A stretch of DNA of 64,000 bases from Rhynchonema sp. JSB1_4 (lineage: Eukaryota; Nematoda; Chromadorea; Monhysterida; Xyalidae): positions 85,788-149,787 of the forward strand of contig JASAMV010005928.1 in the NCBI GenBank assembly GCA_030248065.1, written 5' to 3'. Position 1 is the stretch's first letter. Every line of letters begins with the position of its first letter. The translations under genes and the position numbers were made by a program. Below, in pieces: positions 52,511 through 64,000 of the stretch. Below the pieces are notes generated by a model. It was not told where the DNA came from. It saw nothing but the letters and a program-made list of their open reading frames with translations, and made no database searches.

Positions 52511-53552
52511 AACAACAACAACAACAACAACAGCAACAACAACAACAACAACACACCTGAATACTGGGACATCAGCGAATTAACCATGCCTTGCGTCAAA
52601 TTCAGCTGGTCTGCTCTTTCCATCCGAATTCGATTGAAGTTGCAGATCGTCACATCAGGAAGAGTCAGCTCCGTTTTACCGTCGATGTTTTCATACACTT
52701 GGACCCCTATGTTGGCCTTTCGTACATTGAGGTTCACCAAACTCTTACTGTGCAGCTACAAACGTGCTCTGCCAACCCCAATTTTTGTCCTGATTGAAAT
52801 ATCCCTTGTATAAATTCGTCAGCTGCACAATAGCGAAGATCGTGAAGAGCACAACGGCAAGATACCAGAACGTCTGCAGCCAGCTGCCATGTGCTTTAAC
52901 AGCATGCGATGGACCATGTAGTGTGGTTGTGGCCGACCTACCATATCATGAGAACTAAATCTATGTACATTTTCACACTTGGTTTTCACATAAACCGATA
53001 AAGGTATATACCAAAACGAGCAAACTTCCACATACCACTCATGAAACCAGGTGACGGGACGAAAATGCGGAAAGTGCAGTTCGTCGCGACCCTCTATGTG
53101 CACCTGACGCCACATTTCAAGATCGGCAACTTTTTTCTCGGCCACGTGCGCCCGGTGTTCCATGAGGAACAGTCGCTGCTTGAGCTCATTGATGTCGATT
53201 GCGATACCCGTAAGACTGGACCGAGGGCTCTCGTTCTCGAATCTGGTACAGCAGAAAATATTTGCGAGAGTTACAAAAAAAGGTCCTTGTATCGTTTCTC
53301 ACCGGTTGTACTTTCCGGGAGAATAGGGTTCCTGTTGAGCATGATTGAACAATAGTTCATCAACGTTTGGGGCCGCGTAGCCCGATGACGGAATCGTAGT
53401 GTTCTGCGTGCTTCGGGTCGTCTCGGATTCCACGTAGACCTTTTTAAATGAGCTGGATTTCACACCCTCTCCAATTTCCACATCCAATTTGGACACACCT
53501 GTGTTTGTCGATCACGATAGCGCGACCGACCGTGCACTCTTTGCTCCCACAT
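50148..53552 (-). CDS. DEG/ENaC-family sodium channel subunit
   Basis: Exons found: 53552-53531, 53498-53312, 53242-53036, about 52890-52757 (first membrane helix), 52738-52557, 52254-52167, 52100 to about 51640, 50963-50801, 50745-50640, 50542-50423 and 50294-50148. Family marks: first helix FWYLAVVLFTIFAIVQL; LPDVTICNFN after it; GRCITF in the extracellular domain; the Cys-rich YGVDTCRLDCELRPIADECG, SCQDECKPPCED and the second-helix LLSQVGGTLGLYLGASFLTI with its GxS-type filter region (GAS). These form trimeric cation channels at the plasma membrane. One exon of about 50 residues between about 51640 and 50963 is not identified. The junction at 52757/52738 leaves only about 16 nt, so a frameshift or an extremely short intron is possible. 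The start at 53552 is chosen by phase. Confidence 0.8.
52277..52555. repeat. (AAC)n microsatellite with AGC/AAT interruptions
   Basis: About 280 bp of AAC triplets (GTT on the coding strand) fill the intron between channel exons 52738-52557 and 52254-52167. The tract begins two bases after the donor. Poly-Leu, poly-Asn and poly-Cys frames across it are artefacts. Confidence 0.95.
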
Positions 53553-53599
53553 TGTGTAGTCTGCAATTCAATAATTGTTAGTACAAAATTTAAGTCCAA

Positions 53600-54670
53600 G
53601 TAAATCGCAACAGTCGTGTTCTTGCACAACGATATCAACTTTGGATGAACGCCTGGTCCAGAATCTCTCCGATCTACCAAGTGCCTTAACGGGTTGTTCA
53701 GAATTCAGAAACCGTCCGTTTCCAGTTGTTTCGTCGGCCATTACGGGACAGTTCCATAAAACACCGCTGGGACGCCCACGCCAACGGATAGGACTCACTT
53801 TCATACTGTATGGCATTGTCCTCACGTCGTGACGAAGCTTTCGCCATGCACGTAGGACAATGTGCGTAAGACGTCATAGTTTAGTGACGCAGCTGGTTTG
53901 TGATTTACATCTGAAAATATCTCAACGGCTCTGGGAATCCTATGTTATCGGGATGAGGGTATGGTGCTTTGTTCCATAGTTAATGTGATTCATGATTAAT
54001 ATGATAGCATTAAAGCCTAATTTCGGGCGCTGGTCCCATAGGACATAATGCACAGAACATTGAATTGATCTTTGCTGAATAAAAACTTTCGAATTACGTG
54101 GCCTATGAAAGGCACCGTACACATTTGTGAGCCTAAAAGCATAAATGGCACGGCACGCATGTGGGACGACATGTAAACAAATACAAACCTGAAGAGCATG
54201 TATGTAACTACAGACCAGCAATAACACACGGCATGAGTTATGGCACTAATTTCAAGTTCGGCAACTTGATTGTTAATGTCTACATGATGCCATGGCATAT
54301 CCTGGACCAGCAGCAGTGTGATTTGAATCCATATGACGTCCGACTTAAACATTGTTCCGTGCCTGACTGCCGTTGCATTATCGAGATGCCGGGTGCATCA
54401 TGTTGACAACTATTGAAGCAGCGGGATGGAAACAATGGGCCGTCAGTGATCATAACAATACGTTCGCGAAAGGTTTTTTTTGAGATCGCTAACTGGATGT
54501 TATGTGCTTAACAGTGTTTATCCCAACCCAACTCCATATTCTGCAACTTCAGCGTCAGACCTGTGTTCGGTTATGGCACCGTGCAGTAACAAAAAATATG
54601 ACGGCCATAATTGCAATCAAAATATGGGTTATTCGTATCATTTTTCATGGGTGACGAAAGATAAATGACC
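53600..54670. other. Stretch with no recognisable gene
   Basis: Overlapping frames at 53575-53832 and 53825-53568 mirror each other; neither has a recognised motif. The 5' region of the channel gene may lie here. Confidence 0.35.
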
Positions 54671-54683
54671 ACTGCGTACGAAC

Positions 54684-55833
54684 CAGGGTTGTTTCAAAAA
54701 AAACAGTGGTTAATTAAAAAAAAATTTTTAAAAAAAAATTTTTTTTTGAAGAGCCAGATATTCTGTTTTTTTTTAATTAAAAACACGAGTTTTTCGGAAA
54801 AATAAAATCGGCTAATTCTTCCAAAAATGGCCTTTTTTGAGGCATAAATTTTTGAAAATTTTTTCTAAGTTGGGTCAAATTTCCCAAAATCGCGCCTGCG
54901 GCGTTTAGTTTGACCGCCAAAATGACTCATAAAGAAGTGATGGACCTCAGTTTTTTCAAATGATAAGTCAGGGCATGCTTCTTCGGCACCATAGTTTTCT
55001 ATATTGTAGCCCCACCAATCTGTGAAACGGTTATACTGAGCGTATGGAAACGAATAGGCACCATGTGTACATACAAGTTGTACGTATACTGGCGCAGGAT
55101 CATGAACGGAAACTTTTCATTTCATTCAGTGTCTTGAGAGCATCATTCACAGGGCTCTATTTGGAAAATTCAGGTACCCGTACCGGAGAATGCCAAGTAC
55201 GTCCCCTGAGGCTTAGCTTAGGATTAACATCGAGTATGAGGTTTCAATCAATTTCCCATATATGCCCGCACTTTGTATAAGCATGTGAGACATGAATAAA
55301 AATGTCTTGCAGATGCGGCGCGCTTATTCAGAACAACTAATTTGTTTCCAGTGGCTGCTTTTTGGAGGAGCATATTTGGAATTCTCCGGTACATCACTCC
55401 TTTGATCAGAACTTTACCAGCTACAATACATAAACGGTAATCGTTTCCTATGGTCGTTGAATCATTATCACCTATGTTTGGCACGTGAAATTTAGTATTC
55501 TGCGACAATCTACGCAGTTAGTCGCCACCACGTCCGCGTGATATTTATACTACCGACAAACACTGATAATAAAATGGTCGTGTCGAGTCCACGTCACGTT
55601 CGGATCCTGCTAGAATAACCGAATCGCCTTCGTACATGCGTTGATGAGCCCACGTGAGGGGTCACGTGACGAAAAATTTTGAGTTTTCAAAAATTTTAAA
55701 AGCGCCTCCATTTCACCTGAAACGACGTTTGCGCTACTTTTTCTAATTAAAAAAATTTTTTCAAAAAAAATAATTTTTTTTGTGTTTTTTTAAAAAAAAC
55801 AGTGCTCTAATAAAAAATTTTTTTTCAACCCTG
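54684..55833. mobile_element. Longer hAT-like non-autonomous element
   Basis: The 1150-bp element has ends CAGGGTTGTTTCAAAAAAAA and the complement ...TTTTCAACCCTG, with a perfect 8-bp target duplication GTACGAAC (54676-54683 and 55834-55841). The subterminal AT-rich inverted repeats extend about 50-100 bp. The inside differs from copies A-C and has no transposase motif. Confidence 0.9.
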
Positions 55834-55841
55834 GTACGAAC

Positions 55842-57999
55842 AGTTGGGAACTTCATAGTTACCGTATCTTTACGGAGAGTGCTTAAGCGAGGTCAAGCGC
55901 TTTTTGGCACCGCCCAGACTATTAGTTTAGTTTTTGGTTGTGCGGTTACCTGAGTGCTGTGTGGTCAGCGCCATTTCTGACCATCCGAGCCCGAGCGCGC
56001 AAAGTTAGCACTCTTGTACAGGGACGTACGTATATGTAGGTATGCAGTTGCATAAAACTCTCGTCAATTGTGCATATTTTTGTCCAACTATGTACATTAT
56101 GTATGTAGCCTTTTCTGGCTTCAAACGTGCGACTGTTTGGAAATTGAAGTTGTTTTCATGGATCGTCAGCCGTGCACGTGACAATAGTAGGAATTTCATT
56201 TCATTTCAATATTGCATTCAAGCTACAGTATCTACATGCGTATATCACTTTCGGCCACAGTATACATATTTTAGTTTTATGCTTTTAGCTCAACTATGGC
56301 ACTATGATACTGTACATCCCTTGTGGCTTGTAACTTCCATTGTTACTGCAAAAATAAAATGATGATGATATGATGATGAGTACATGTCATGCACATTATA
56401 ACCTCACTTATCGTAAACAACGTACATACTGTACATATACTTTTTTATGACTTGACGAGTTTATAGTTATACATATACATTGGAACGAGTTTTCACCAGT
56501 CAGGTTGAAGCTGGAAAGCTATGCTTCAGATGGGAATAATGGTTTGCGTGTTAAACGTAGAATTTCAAGGCACACGAGAGAATCACCAGTCTGCATATGC
56601 ATAAAGCTCATTTTATCTTATCCCAATTCCCAAGAGCTGTTTCGGGCAACGTTTTCGCGTAAATTTAACAACACCGCAGCCACTGAAATAGTACATATAC
56701 TGTACTTCGGCTATATAAATGACATTGCAAATTTCACAATCATGGAGGTTGCGCTCATCTAAACTCACAATATGTAATTATTTAAAGAAATTAATAACGA
56801 CTTCACTGCTGCGTCCCTATGTGTAGCCTTAAATTTTCTAACGTTCAACTACGACATATACCATCGTAAGTGAAATGATGCGTGCCATACAACAACATCT
56901 CCATAATATTTTGGCTCTTGGACGCACGCAAGGTACACGAATCGATTCGCTTGATAAAACCAGCCAAAGTTAACAAGTTTTTACGTGGTGCAATAACATC
57001 AAGTTATTGTTTTGCAGCAAATGCCCCGCAGCGAACGCATCTCTCTGTATACGCGCTTGCAGTTCCTTCAGTCCACAGTTTGGTCCGTTTATTAGTAATG
57101 ACTTTAAATTAGCTTGCGTACAAAATCACCAGTTGGAGTATAATTTGTGCATCGATGTACACTCTGTCCAGAGATGTCGTGAGTTTGTGCAAGAACGAAA
57201 AGTAGCTTATAGTTGTGTCGTCAAACCATGTCGTCGCTTCTTGTCGTCAATTGCGCTCATTTGGGGCTCATGTATTATTGTTTGTTCGAGTTCGATGACT
57301 TTATTTGACGACAAAACTCTCAGCGCGAAAACTAATGGCTAAATATACAGCATGTGCACCGTTTCACTAAGTGAGACGTACTTTTTTAGCGTGCTCTTGT
57401 GGTAAACACTCAGCCGATGTCGGTGCCGAGTATAATTTACGTTTGATGAAAGCACAGCATGTTTCACAACAAATGAAACCAAATTATTATTACCAAAACT
57501 TTTATCATGGTATCTTGGCCAGCCGACCGTTGGTGACGACTTCAAATTACAAAGGAATCGGCATGTTCATAGCAAGCTCAGCCCACGCAAGGTTTGTTTC
57601 CGGAGTTCCACTGTAGATTTTTTGACATTTTGGTTCACTTATTTAATTATCAAATCAAACTAAGGTACGAAGTTTCATGTTACACTGCTCACCAACTGCA
57701 CTGCCATACAAGTGCCTGATCTACGTAATTCGTATAACAACATCACCAACAGTAATTGACGCTGATAAACAGGGTCTAACTTTTAAACAACGCAACAACA
57801 CCAAATAACAACTTTACACCATGGTTACTTCCAAGTTATTTTCCACTGCAGCTCGATTTTGTAGGAATAAGTTATAGTACACGGTTTCATTTGCTTGAGA
57901 TTTTCCTATCCATAAATTCTGCACAAACAAGTTATGTTTTCGTAACGGCCGATAATAGTACTATTATGTAAGTGTAAGAAGAGTGTCGGTGTTTTCAAA
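55842..57999. other. Stretch with no recognisable gene
   Basis: Only short frames, with AT-rich spacer and TACATA-rich tracts (about 56030-56480). No family motif or repeat structure stands out. Confidence 0.35.
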
Positions 58000-58140
58000 T
58001 TAATTGCCGCGAATTTTTGGCCAAAGGAAACATTTGGCCACCATTTCACACTCCATCGGTGTACTCCTACACAACACCTCTTCCACATACTTACAGGCCG
58101 GGCATTTACCAGCATTATCAACTGAATACGGAATTTTCAT
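58000..58140 (-). CDS. Small Cys-rich ORF, 46 residues, unproven
   Basis: The frame begins MKIPYSVDNAGKCPACKYVE and holds five cysteines in its 46 residues (CPAC, then three spaced singles) before a TAA. The opening resembles in layout small bacterial and archaeal proteins that start with a short KIP-SVDN-like run before a CxxC. This is a memory-based impression only. A GTAAGT lies inside the CPAC codons, so it could instead be a first exon. No neighbour supports it. Confidence 0.25.
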   Translation of the reverse strand: MKIPYSVDNAGKCPACKYVEEVLCRSTPMECEMVAKCFLWPKIRGN

Positions 58141-58632
58141 GGTGGTGGAATGATTAATGGGCAAGCAGTTTAGTTGTAAAAAAGGAAAATATTACATTTA
58201 GGAAGGTTGCTGTTGCAGAAGCAAAATGATATCAAAGGTAAGGCAAACAAACTACATAACTGGCGTTTAATGCAGGTTTTGTTGTTTTTACCATGATACA
58301 TTGCCCGACTTGATCGTTTGTCTGCGTGCACATCAAACTCTTTTGCATTATTAATTTGTGTGACTATCACGTTAGTGCGTGACGAACCTTCGTATAAGTA
58401 TAGGGTAGAACGTGGTGTAAAGCTATAGAGTCGTACGTAAAGTGTTCCAAGTAAAGTAGTAACCAGGCCCCAAGATCACCCCAGTCGTTTGTGGTAACTG
58501 GTTTAAGTGTCTTTTCGCGCTTCTTACAATGACACCTGTTGAGATTTATGCTCAACAACGATCAGCTTCCAATTGATACACCCTTTAATAGCTATACATT
58601 GGTTGTAGGTCGTTCGATTTGCCGAGCGCAAG

Positions 58633-61600
58633 ATGAGTCGCCAACCGAGCTCTCCTCATTCGACCGACGACGGCGGTGGAGACGACCAGGCGGCCACCTT
58701 TAAATTGGGCGGCAACAGATTCGACTCGGACGATAATCCGATACAACGATCGGTGACGATTGATGACAATGAACTCACAAGCAGTGAAGTGGTTCGGTTT
58801 CGTAACATTCGTTTTGAATTTTTTGTTTCCTCAACTTTTAAACGTGTTTCCACTTAATGCATCAAGTTCACTTAACGTGCATTTGCAGCCGGAGATCGGG
58901 CCGATCTTCACCGAGAAGATGACCTACAATCGTCGGGAGAAACGATGGCACGAGACGGCACGGTAAGTTTGTGTCGATTTGTGGTTAGTTTTTTGAATGG
59001 TCTAATTACTGTTACCCAAATATAGCCTTCAGTAAGCTATAAGGGTCGAAAAAATAGGCGATTTTGTCTTGGTCAACTTCTAAGTTCCCTCAATGCGCAG
59101 CTGGGTGAAATTCGAAGAAAAGGTGGAAGAGGGCAGTGGTCGTTGGTCGAAGCCGCACGTCGCCACCACCGGGCTCATCAGTCTGCTGCAATTGAGTGCT
59201 TGCATAATGGACGGACAAGTGCTGCTGGATGTGGAGGAGCATCAGTTTGACAAAGTCGTCGGTCAGTCTTCTTTGTGTGTGCACGCGAGCTGGTGGTCAA
59301 ACTTTGGTGGTCACTTTAGAATCGGTCCGGTCTGGCGAGTGCCAGTTTATTTCGAAGACTTGAAGCTTGTTGGGGCTCAATCACGCACCAGTATGCACCC
59401 AGCCAGTGTAAAATGAAGAATTTCCAGATTTGATTGCTCGAGAATTCAAGAAAGAGGGTACGTTGAGCGAAGAGGAGGCACGAAAGTATAAAAAAATCCT
59501 CAACAAACCGAAACAACATCAGTTTGAAATGGTACGCGACTGGTTTCAAAGAAATTTCATTCTCTCATCAAACAAAAGACGAGTGATTCGTTTTTAAGGT
59601 CAAAGAAACGGGCACCGTTGGCCTGTCGTTTCGTGTGAACGTTGGAGCATTGCGCAAGCCAGAGAGTTAGCTTTGCAGAAGTTCACACACAATTTACCGA
59701 ATGCCAATGTTTCACTTAACTTACTCACTTGGTATCAATATTCAGTGGAGGCGCGTGGAGGAGGCGACGACGACGAAGACGGCGATGAGCAGGAGAAGAA
59801 GAAGAAATTGGTAAGAAAACATATAAAAAATTTTATTTTATAGTTTTTATAAATTTCTCATTCTCGGGTATGACTTAAACTTTGATTTCTGGCTGCAGCG
59901 CAACCAGAAGTTTTTCAAACGACTGCCGTCCGATTCGATCGCGTGCAACGTTCTTGTAGGCGAAGCCGATTTTCTCCAAGCCGCACATTTGTTCTCGTTC
60001 GTTCGTTTCAAGAAACCGACGTATTTTCCCGAGCTTACCGAGGTAAACGCACTCGATTGCCGTTGTCAAATTTCGGATCTGATCCAGTCGCCATAATGAT
60101 GTTTCCAACAGCATAATCCTTGTCCCATATGTCAACCCCCAGGTTCCGGTGCCCACCCAATTTCTCTACATCCTACTGGGACCCGTGGGACATCTGGATC
60201 ATTACAGGGAAATTGGACGATCGATTGCCATTGTGATGTCGGACGAGGTTCGTGTTCTGGAATCTTGTGAAACATCAATAGATTGCTCTTATTATACTGA
60301 CTGACAATTGCAGAGTTACGCCGAAGTACCCTACTTCTGTTCGTCAAAAGAAGAACTGGTCGCGGGAATGGACAATTTCCTGGACGAGGTCAGCACAGAA
60401 GTTGATGTTAGCACAAGATGTTTGATTGTGATCGAGCCTCATTCAGACCACGGTCCTGCCTCCGAGCTCGTGGAGTCCCGAGATCCGAATCCAGCCACAA
60501 AGCAACGTCAAAAAGCGCAATAAAACCGGAGTTGCAGAGCACGACTGGGAAACCCTTGGGCATCACGGCGATCCGGCGTTGCAGTTCACTGGAAAGTTCG
60601 TTACCGGTTCCCACGGAAGAGTTATGGATTTTTTTAGTCATATTTGATTGGCGTTAGGATGCTTTGATGCCCTGTCTGAGCACAATTTTTTTCTGCAGTG
60701 TCACGCTAAACTTGTGCGTTACAGTCCTGTACCAAAAATGGGGTGCCTGCCAACAATCCAACCGAACAAAAGTAATAACTTCTATTCCATGTCGTCCACG
60801 CGCTCTAAGGAAAAATGATATTTTGCTTTGCGCTGGCTGCATGCTATAGACCGGTCAACCAAATAAAAAGAACGTGGAAAGAGATAATCCTATGGATTGT
60901 GCCGCTGATTGGCCAGAGAAGATTAGTGATTGGCTGGCTGCTACAGTACCGGTCGAAAGACAGTGGGCGGTATGCACCTTGCTGACATCCTGGGTTGGGT
61001 ATGGTCGGGTTTGACTTTGACTTCGTGTAAAATGTTTTTGTGTATTGCGTATAGTTGCGCACAGTGCGTGTGGCACACACATCACCAGCTGGCTGAGGTT
61101 TCGACGATAGGTGTTTATATACATAAAAAGATTTTGATGTCAAGTCAAAGTCAACCTGACCCCGACCGCGACCACCACCCAACCCCGATACTCGCCAAGT
61201 TCATACCGTCCCGAGTGACGCGCATGAAGCGCTCGGCTGCTGGAATATGAGCCCCACACTAATTCAGACCATTCGGCGGTTTGATCGCTGACGTGAAACG
61301 TAAACTTCCGCATTACGTGTCGGACTTCAAGGACGGTCTGAGCTTCCAGGCGCTGGCTACATTTTTCTTCATGTATTTCGCTATTTTGAGTCCCATCATC
61401 ACATTTGGTGGGCTGTATGAAGAGGCAACCGGACAGAACATGGTTGGTTATAACACGCTATTACATACCTGGCATACCTAATCTAGCAATCGAATATATA
61501 TGTCTGAGTAGATCAAGGCGATCACCAAGTTTGATATCATGTAAAGTCACCTAAACCCAAGATTCGTGTCCTCAGGCCGTCATAGAGAACATACTGTCGG

Positions 61601-63982
61601 GATGTTTCTGCGGCGTCACCTACCATCTGTTCGCTGGCCAGCCGCTCACGATCATCGGTGCTACCGGGCCTGTGCTCGTCTGTGAGAAGTTGCTCTATCA
61701 GATGTGCAAGTACGTCCAGCCCAAATCACTCAACTTTTCTGTTGCGAGAATATGTAACAGAAAAGCTAGCCTGGAGTTTTTTTAGATCGATGGAGCTGAA
61801 CTTCCTGCCATTCCGTTTCTGGGTGTATGTCTGGGTGTTCGTGTGTTTGGTGATCGTTATTGCGTCCGATGCGTCAGCCGTCATCAAATACATCACACGA
61901 TTCACAGAGGTGTGCGAACTCATAAGTTGTCATTCTTTTTTCTATTTTTTTGAATCATTTGACCAGCTTCTCTTTTTTCCACACAGAATTTTAAAAATTC
62001 TCCAGGAATCATTCGCCACGTTGATCTCCATCATCTTCATCGTCAGCTCCATTCAGAAGTTGCTTGAAATTTATGACAACGACAAGCAATACAGTCTGTA
62101 TGACAGTTTAGGATATCGGGTATGCAACTGTTTAAGCCTTTGGTCTGACGTCTCGAACAAAATTCTGCTAAAAATGCCTTGGAGCATATGGTAAAACTCG
62201 CAAAAAACACATTTGATGACTCCGGTTGATGTTATGCCCACCCTAGAACACGCATTACAAATCAAAGTGAAACGGCAGCATTTCAGTCGACAGATGTTTC
62301 AAACATGTCGTGCTATTGTGTTGAACATCCCGAGTCGAGCATGGAGTGGTTCCTCAACATCAAACATCGTCGACATTGGACTGATGACTGGCTGAATGCC
62401 CAACCTTGGTCAGTGAAGCAACGAGAACGGCGGTGTTTACATGCCGCAGTCCCTCATTTACTCTGGTAGCTGGTACATTAATTACGGCAGTCTTGGAGAA
62501 AGCAGCATTCAACAAAAAAAGTGAAATTCCAAATCTAAATTTTATCAGGTATTCAAACACCACGAACGGCAGCGTGCATATTGACTATGACCGAGTGTCA
62601 CCTGATCAATGTCACTTGTTGCATGGAGACATCAAGGGCAACGCGTGCTTCGTGGTGTGTTTAGCGTTTACATTTGGATAACACGTCACGTCTCGTTGCA
62701 GTTTCGGTACCTATTCCAAAATTGAGTTCTTGGACCAAGACAGGCCCCTCAGTTGACAGCACACGCGACATTGACATATACCATGCAACCAGCGTGTCAG
62801 GACGAAATTCAACGATCTTTATCTTTTCCAAAAAATTATGTAGTTAATTTGCAAAAGTTACAATGTCTTTGTCCTTTTCCAGTCGCACAACGTCTTCTTC
62901 ATGTCACTCTTGCTGACTCTCGGAACGTTCACTCTGGCGATGACGTTGAAGAAACTTCGACACACATACTATTTCCCGTCCTTTGTACGTTTCCTATGGC
63001 TGCATTTATATAAAAGCGGTTTGCGGCTCATAGCCGCAACCGCAAGCCGCATTTATATAACAACTTTGCGGCTGCGGCGCTGTTGCGGTGATGATGAATG
63101 ACAACTTCCAGCGTTCTGACTTCAAGTGTTTCATGTTGACGCAAACAGCAACGGAAAACGGACCGCAGCCGCAAAAGTTGTTATTTCAACGCGGCTTGCG
63201 GTTTCGGCTACGAGCCGCAAACCGCATTTACATAAACGCAGCCTATTGGTTGTGTCTTGCTGTCATGTTTTCCCACATTCCCATAACCCCAAAGTTTGTG
63301 CACAGGTGCGATCTCTGTTGAGCGATTTCGCCGTCACCTGGGCCGTCGTGGCCATGGTCGCTCTTGATTGGTATTTGGAGATAAATACTGACAAGCTCTA
63401 CATCCGAACTGATATCAGGGTTAGATTTGCGATAAGCAGAATCAGTGTCCTTTTCCAAATTTCCAACCACCAAGGTATCATGATTTCAGCCAACGCTTCA
63501 GTCTCGCACAACGTTTCTCGTTAATATATTGTACAATAACTGGTGGACTGTGCCGTTCTCCATATAGCCGGGAATTATCATTGCAATACTCATATTCATG
63601 GATCAACAGATTACAACAGTATGTAACTTTTTCACAGGGTGCTGGGTTAATCACTGTTTTCTGTAACTTTTGTCACAGAAGTCTGCGCGAAAGGTGCATT
63701 GCTCCACGTTTATATTGCAGAATATGAAGTGTGCAAAATTTTCTTACAGGGTGTGAAAAGTTACATAGAATCGCGTGTAATTTCGTAGGTGATCGTCAAT
63801 CGTGCCGAGAACAAACTGAAGAAAGGCTGCGGCTACCACCTCGACTTGGCCGTGTTGTCGGTGCAGATTTTGGTGTGCGGATTGTTGGGATGGCCGATAG
63901 TTGTGGCCGCTACTGTACTCGCCATGAACCACGTCAACTCGCTGAAAGTCGACTCAGAAAGTCGAGTCCCTGGAGAGATCTG
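58633..63982 (+). CDS. SLC4 bicarbonate transporter (NBC/NDCBE-like), 3' end outside window
   Basis: Twenty-one exons join in phase: 58633-58791, 58889-58962, 59101-59261, 59428-59531, 59599-59665, 59746-59810, 59899-60042, 60143-60247, 60314-60506, 60538-60595, 61268-61442, 61576-61709, 61786-61909, 62006-62119, 62287-62408, 62549-62658, 62702-62751, 62883-62984, 63306-63419, 63490-63618 and 63789-63982. The cytoplasmic domain has [20 protein letters not shown] and [14 protein letters not shown]. The membrane domain has [63 protein letters not shown] and [12 protein letters not shown]. The [12 protein letters not shown] and FTGKPFGGL blocks favour the Na-coupled branch over band 3. It moves bicarbonate across the plasma membrane. 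Exon 20 has an in-frame TAG at 63565-63567. Junctions around exons 16-17 are tentative; intron 9 would be only 31 nt. Confidence 0.88.
62998..63245. mobile_element. GC-rich MITE in SLC4 intron 18
   Basis: The ends (GCTGCATTTATATAAAAGCG at left, a diverged complement at right) and the subterminal GCGGTTTGCGGCTC/GAGCCGCAAACCGC blocks form a roughly 100-bp inverted repeat around a short centre. No target duplication is certain. Frames across it are not genes. Confidence 0.7.
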
Positions 63983-64000
63983 GTAATTCCAAGGCTGCCT

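Noticed and set aside
52162..52813. Poly-Leu, poly-Cys and poly-Asn frames across the AAC tract
   Set aside because: They are translations of an intronic microsatellite; only the unique ends match the DEG/ENaC channel.

Overview
The window is nuclear DNA of an animal, most likely a nematode. Every recognisable gene is split by GT-AG introns, mostly with TTTCAG-like acceptors. Interstitial copies of the nematode telomere hexamer TTAGGC lie near 37.7 kb. The gene families (peptide GPCR, DEG/ENaC channel, SLC4 transporter, C-type lectins, METTL24-like methyltransferase) also fit. There is no prokaryotic gene organisation. Most long open frames on the two strands are chance frames or repeat translations, so gene models were rebuilt exon by exon by matching splice phase and family motifs.

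Layout. 1-2.35 kb (-): GnRH/AKH-receptor-like GPCR, 3' end outside the window. 4.6-6.27 kb: a near-complete 1.7 kb palindrome. 6.4-8.8 kb (-): membrane-anchored class I methyltransferase of a mainly bacterial type. 9.4-10.6 kb (-): C-type lectin/PAN protein. 13.9-16.9 kb (+): a complete 317-residue ATP-grasp enzyme of bacterial type, now with six introns. 17.2-19.2 kb (-): METTL24-like type II membrane methyltransferase. 22.3-24.2 kb (+): unrecognised secreted or membrane protein. 26.9-36.1 kb (+): 749-residue protein with four Ly6/uPAR modules, a Ser/Thr-rich stalk and a GPI-like tail, split by a 4.75 kb repeat-filled intron. 38.4 kb (-): isolated PAN exon. 40.2-43.9 kb (-): 577-residue secreted protein with C-type lectin, ricin-B-like and sushi-like modules. 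46.3-48.5 kb (-): carbohydrate sulfotransferase. 50.1-53.6 kb (-): DEG/ENaC channel. 58.6 kb to the window end (+): SLC4 bicarbonate transporter, with one in-frame TAG.

Between and inside genes are many non-autonomous DNA elements. These include three copies of a 0.5 kb hAT-like MITE and a 1.15 kb relative with clean 8-bp target duplications, MITEs with TTA/TAA duplications, several foldback elements, a 314-bp inverted repeat pair and a 168-bp tandem array. No operon is evident. Many of the genes belong to the cell surface or secretory pathway (lectins, Ly6 protein, sulfotransferase, anchored methyltransferases, channel, transporter). That may be a coincidence of location. No RNA gene was recognised.
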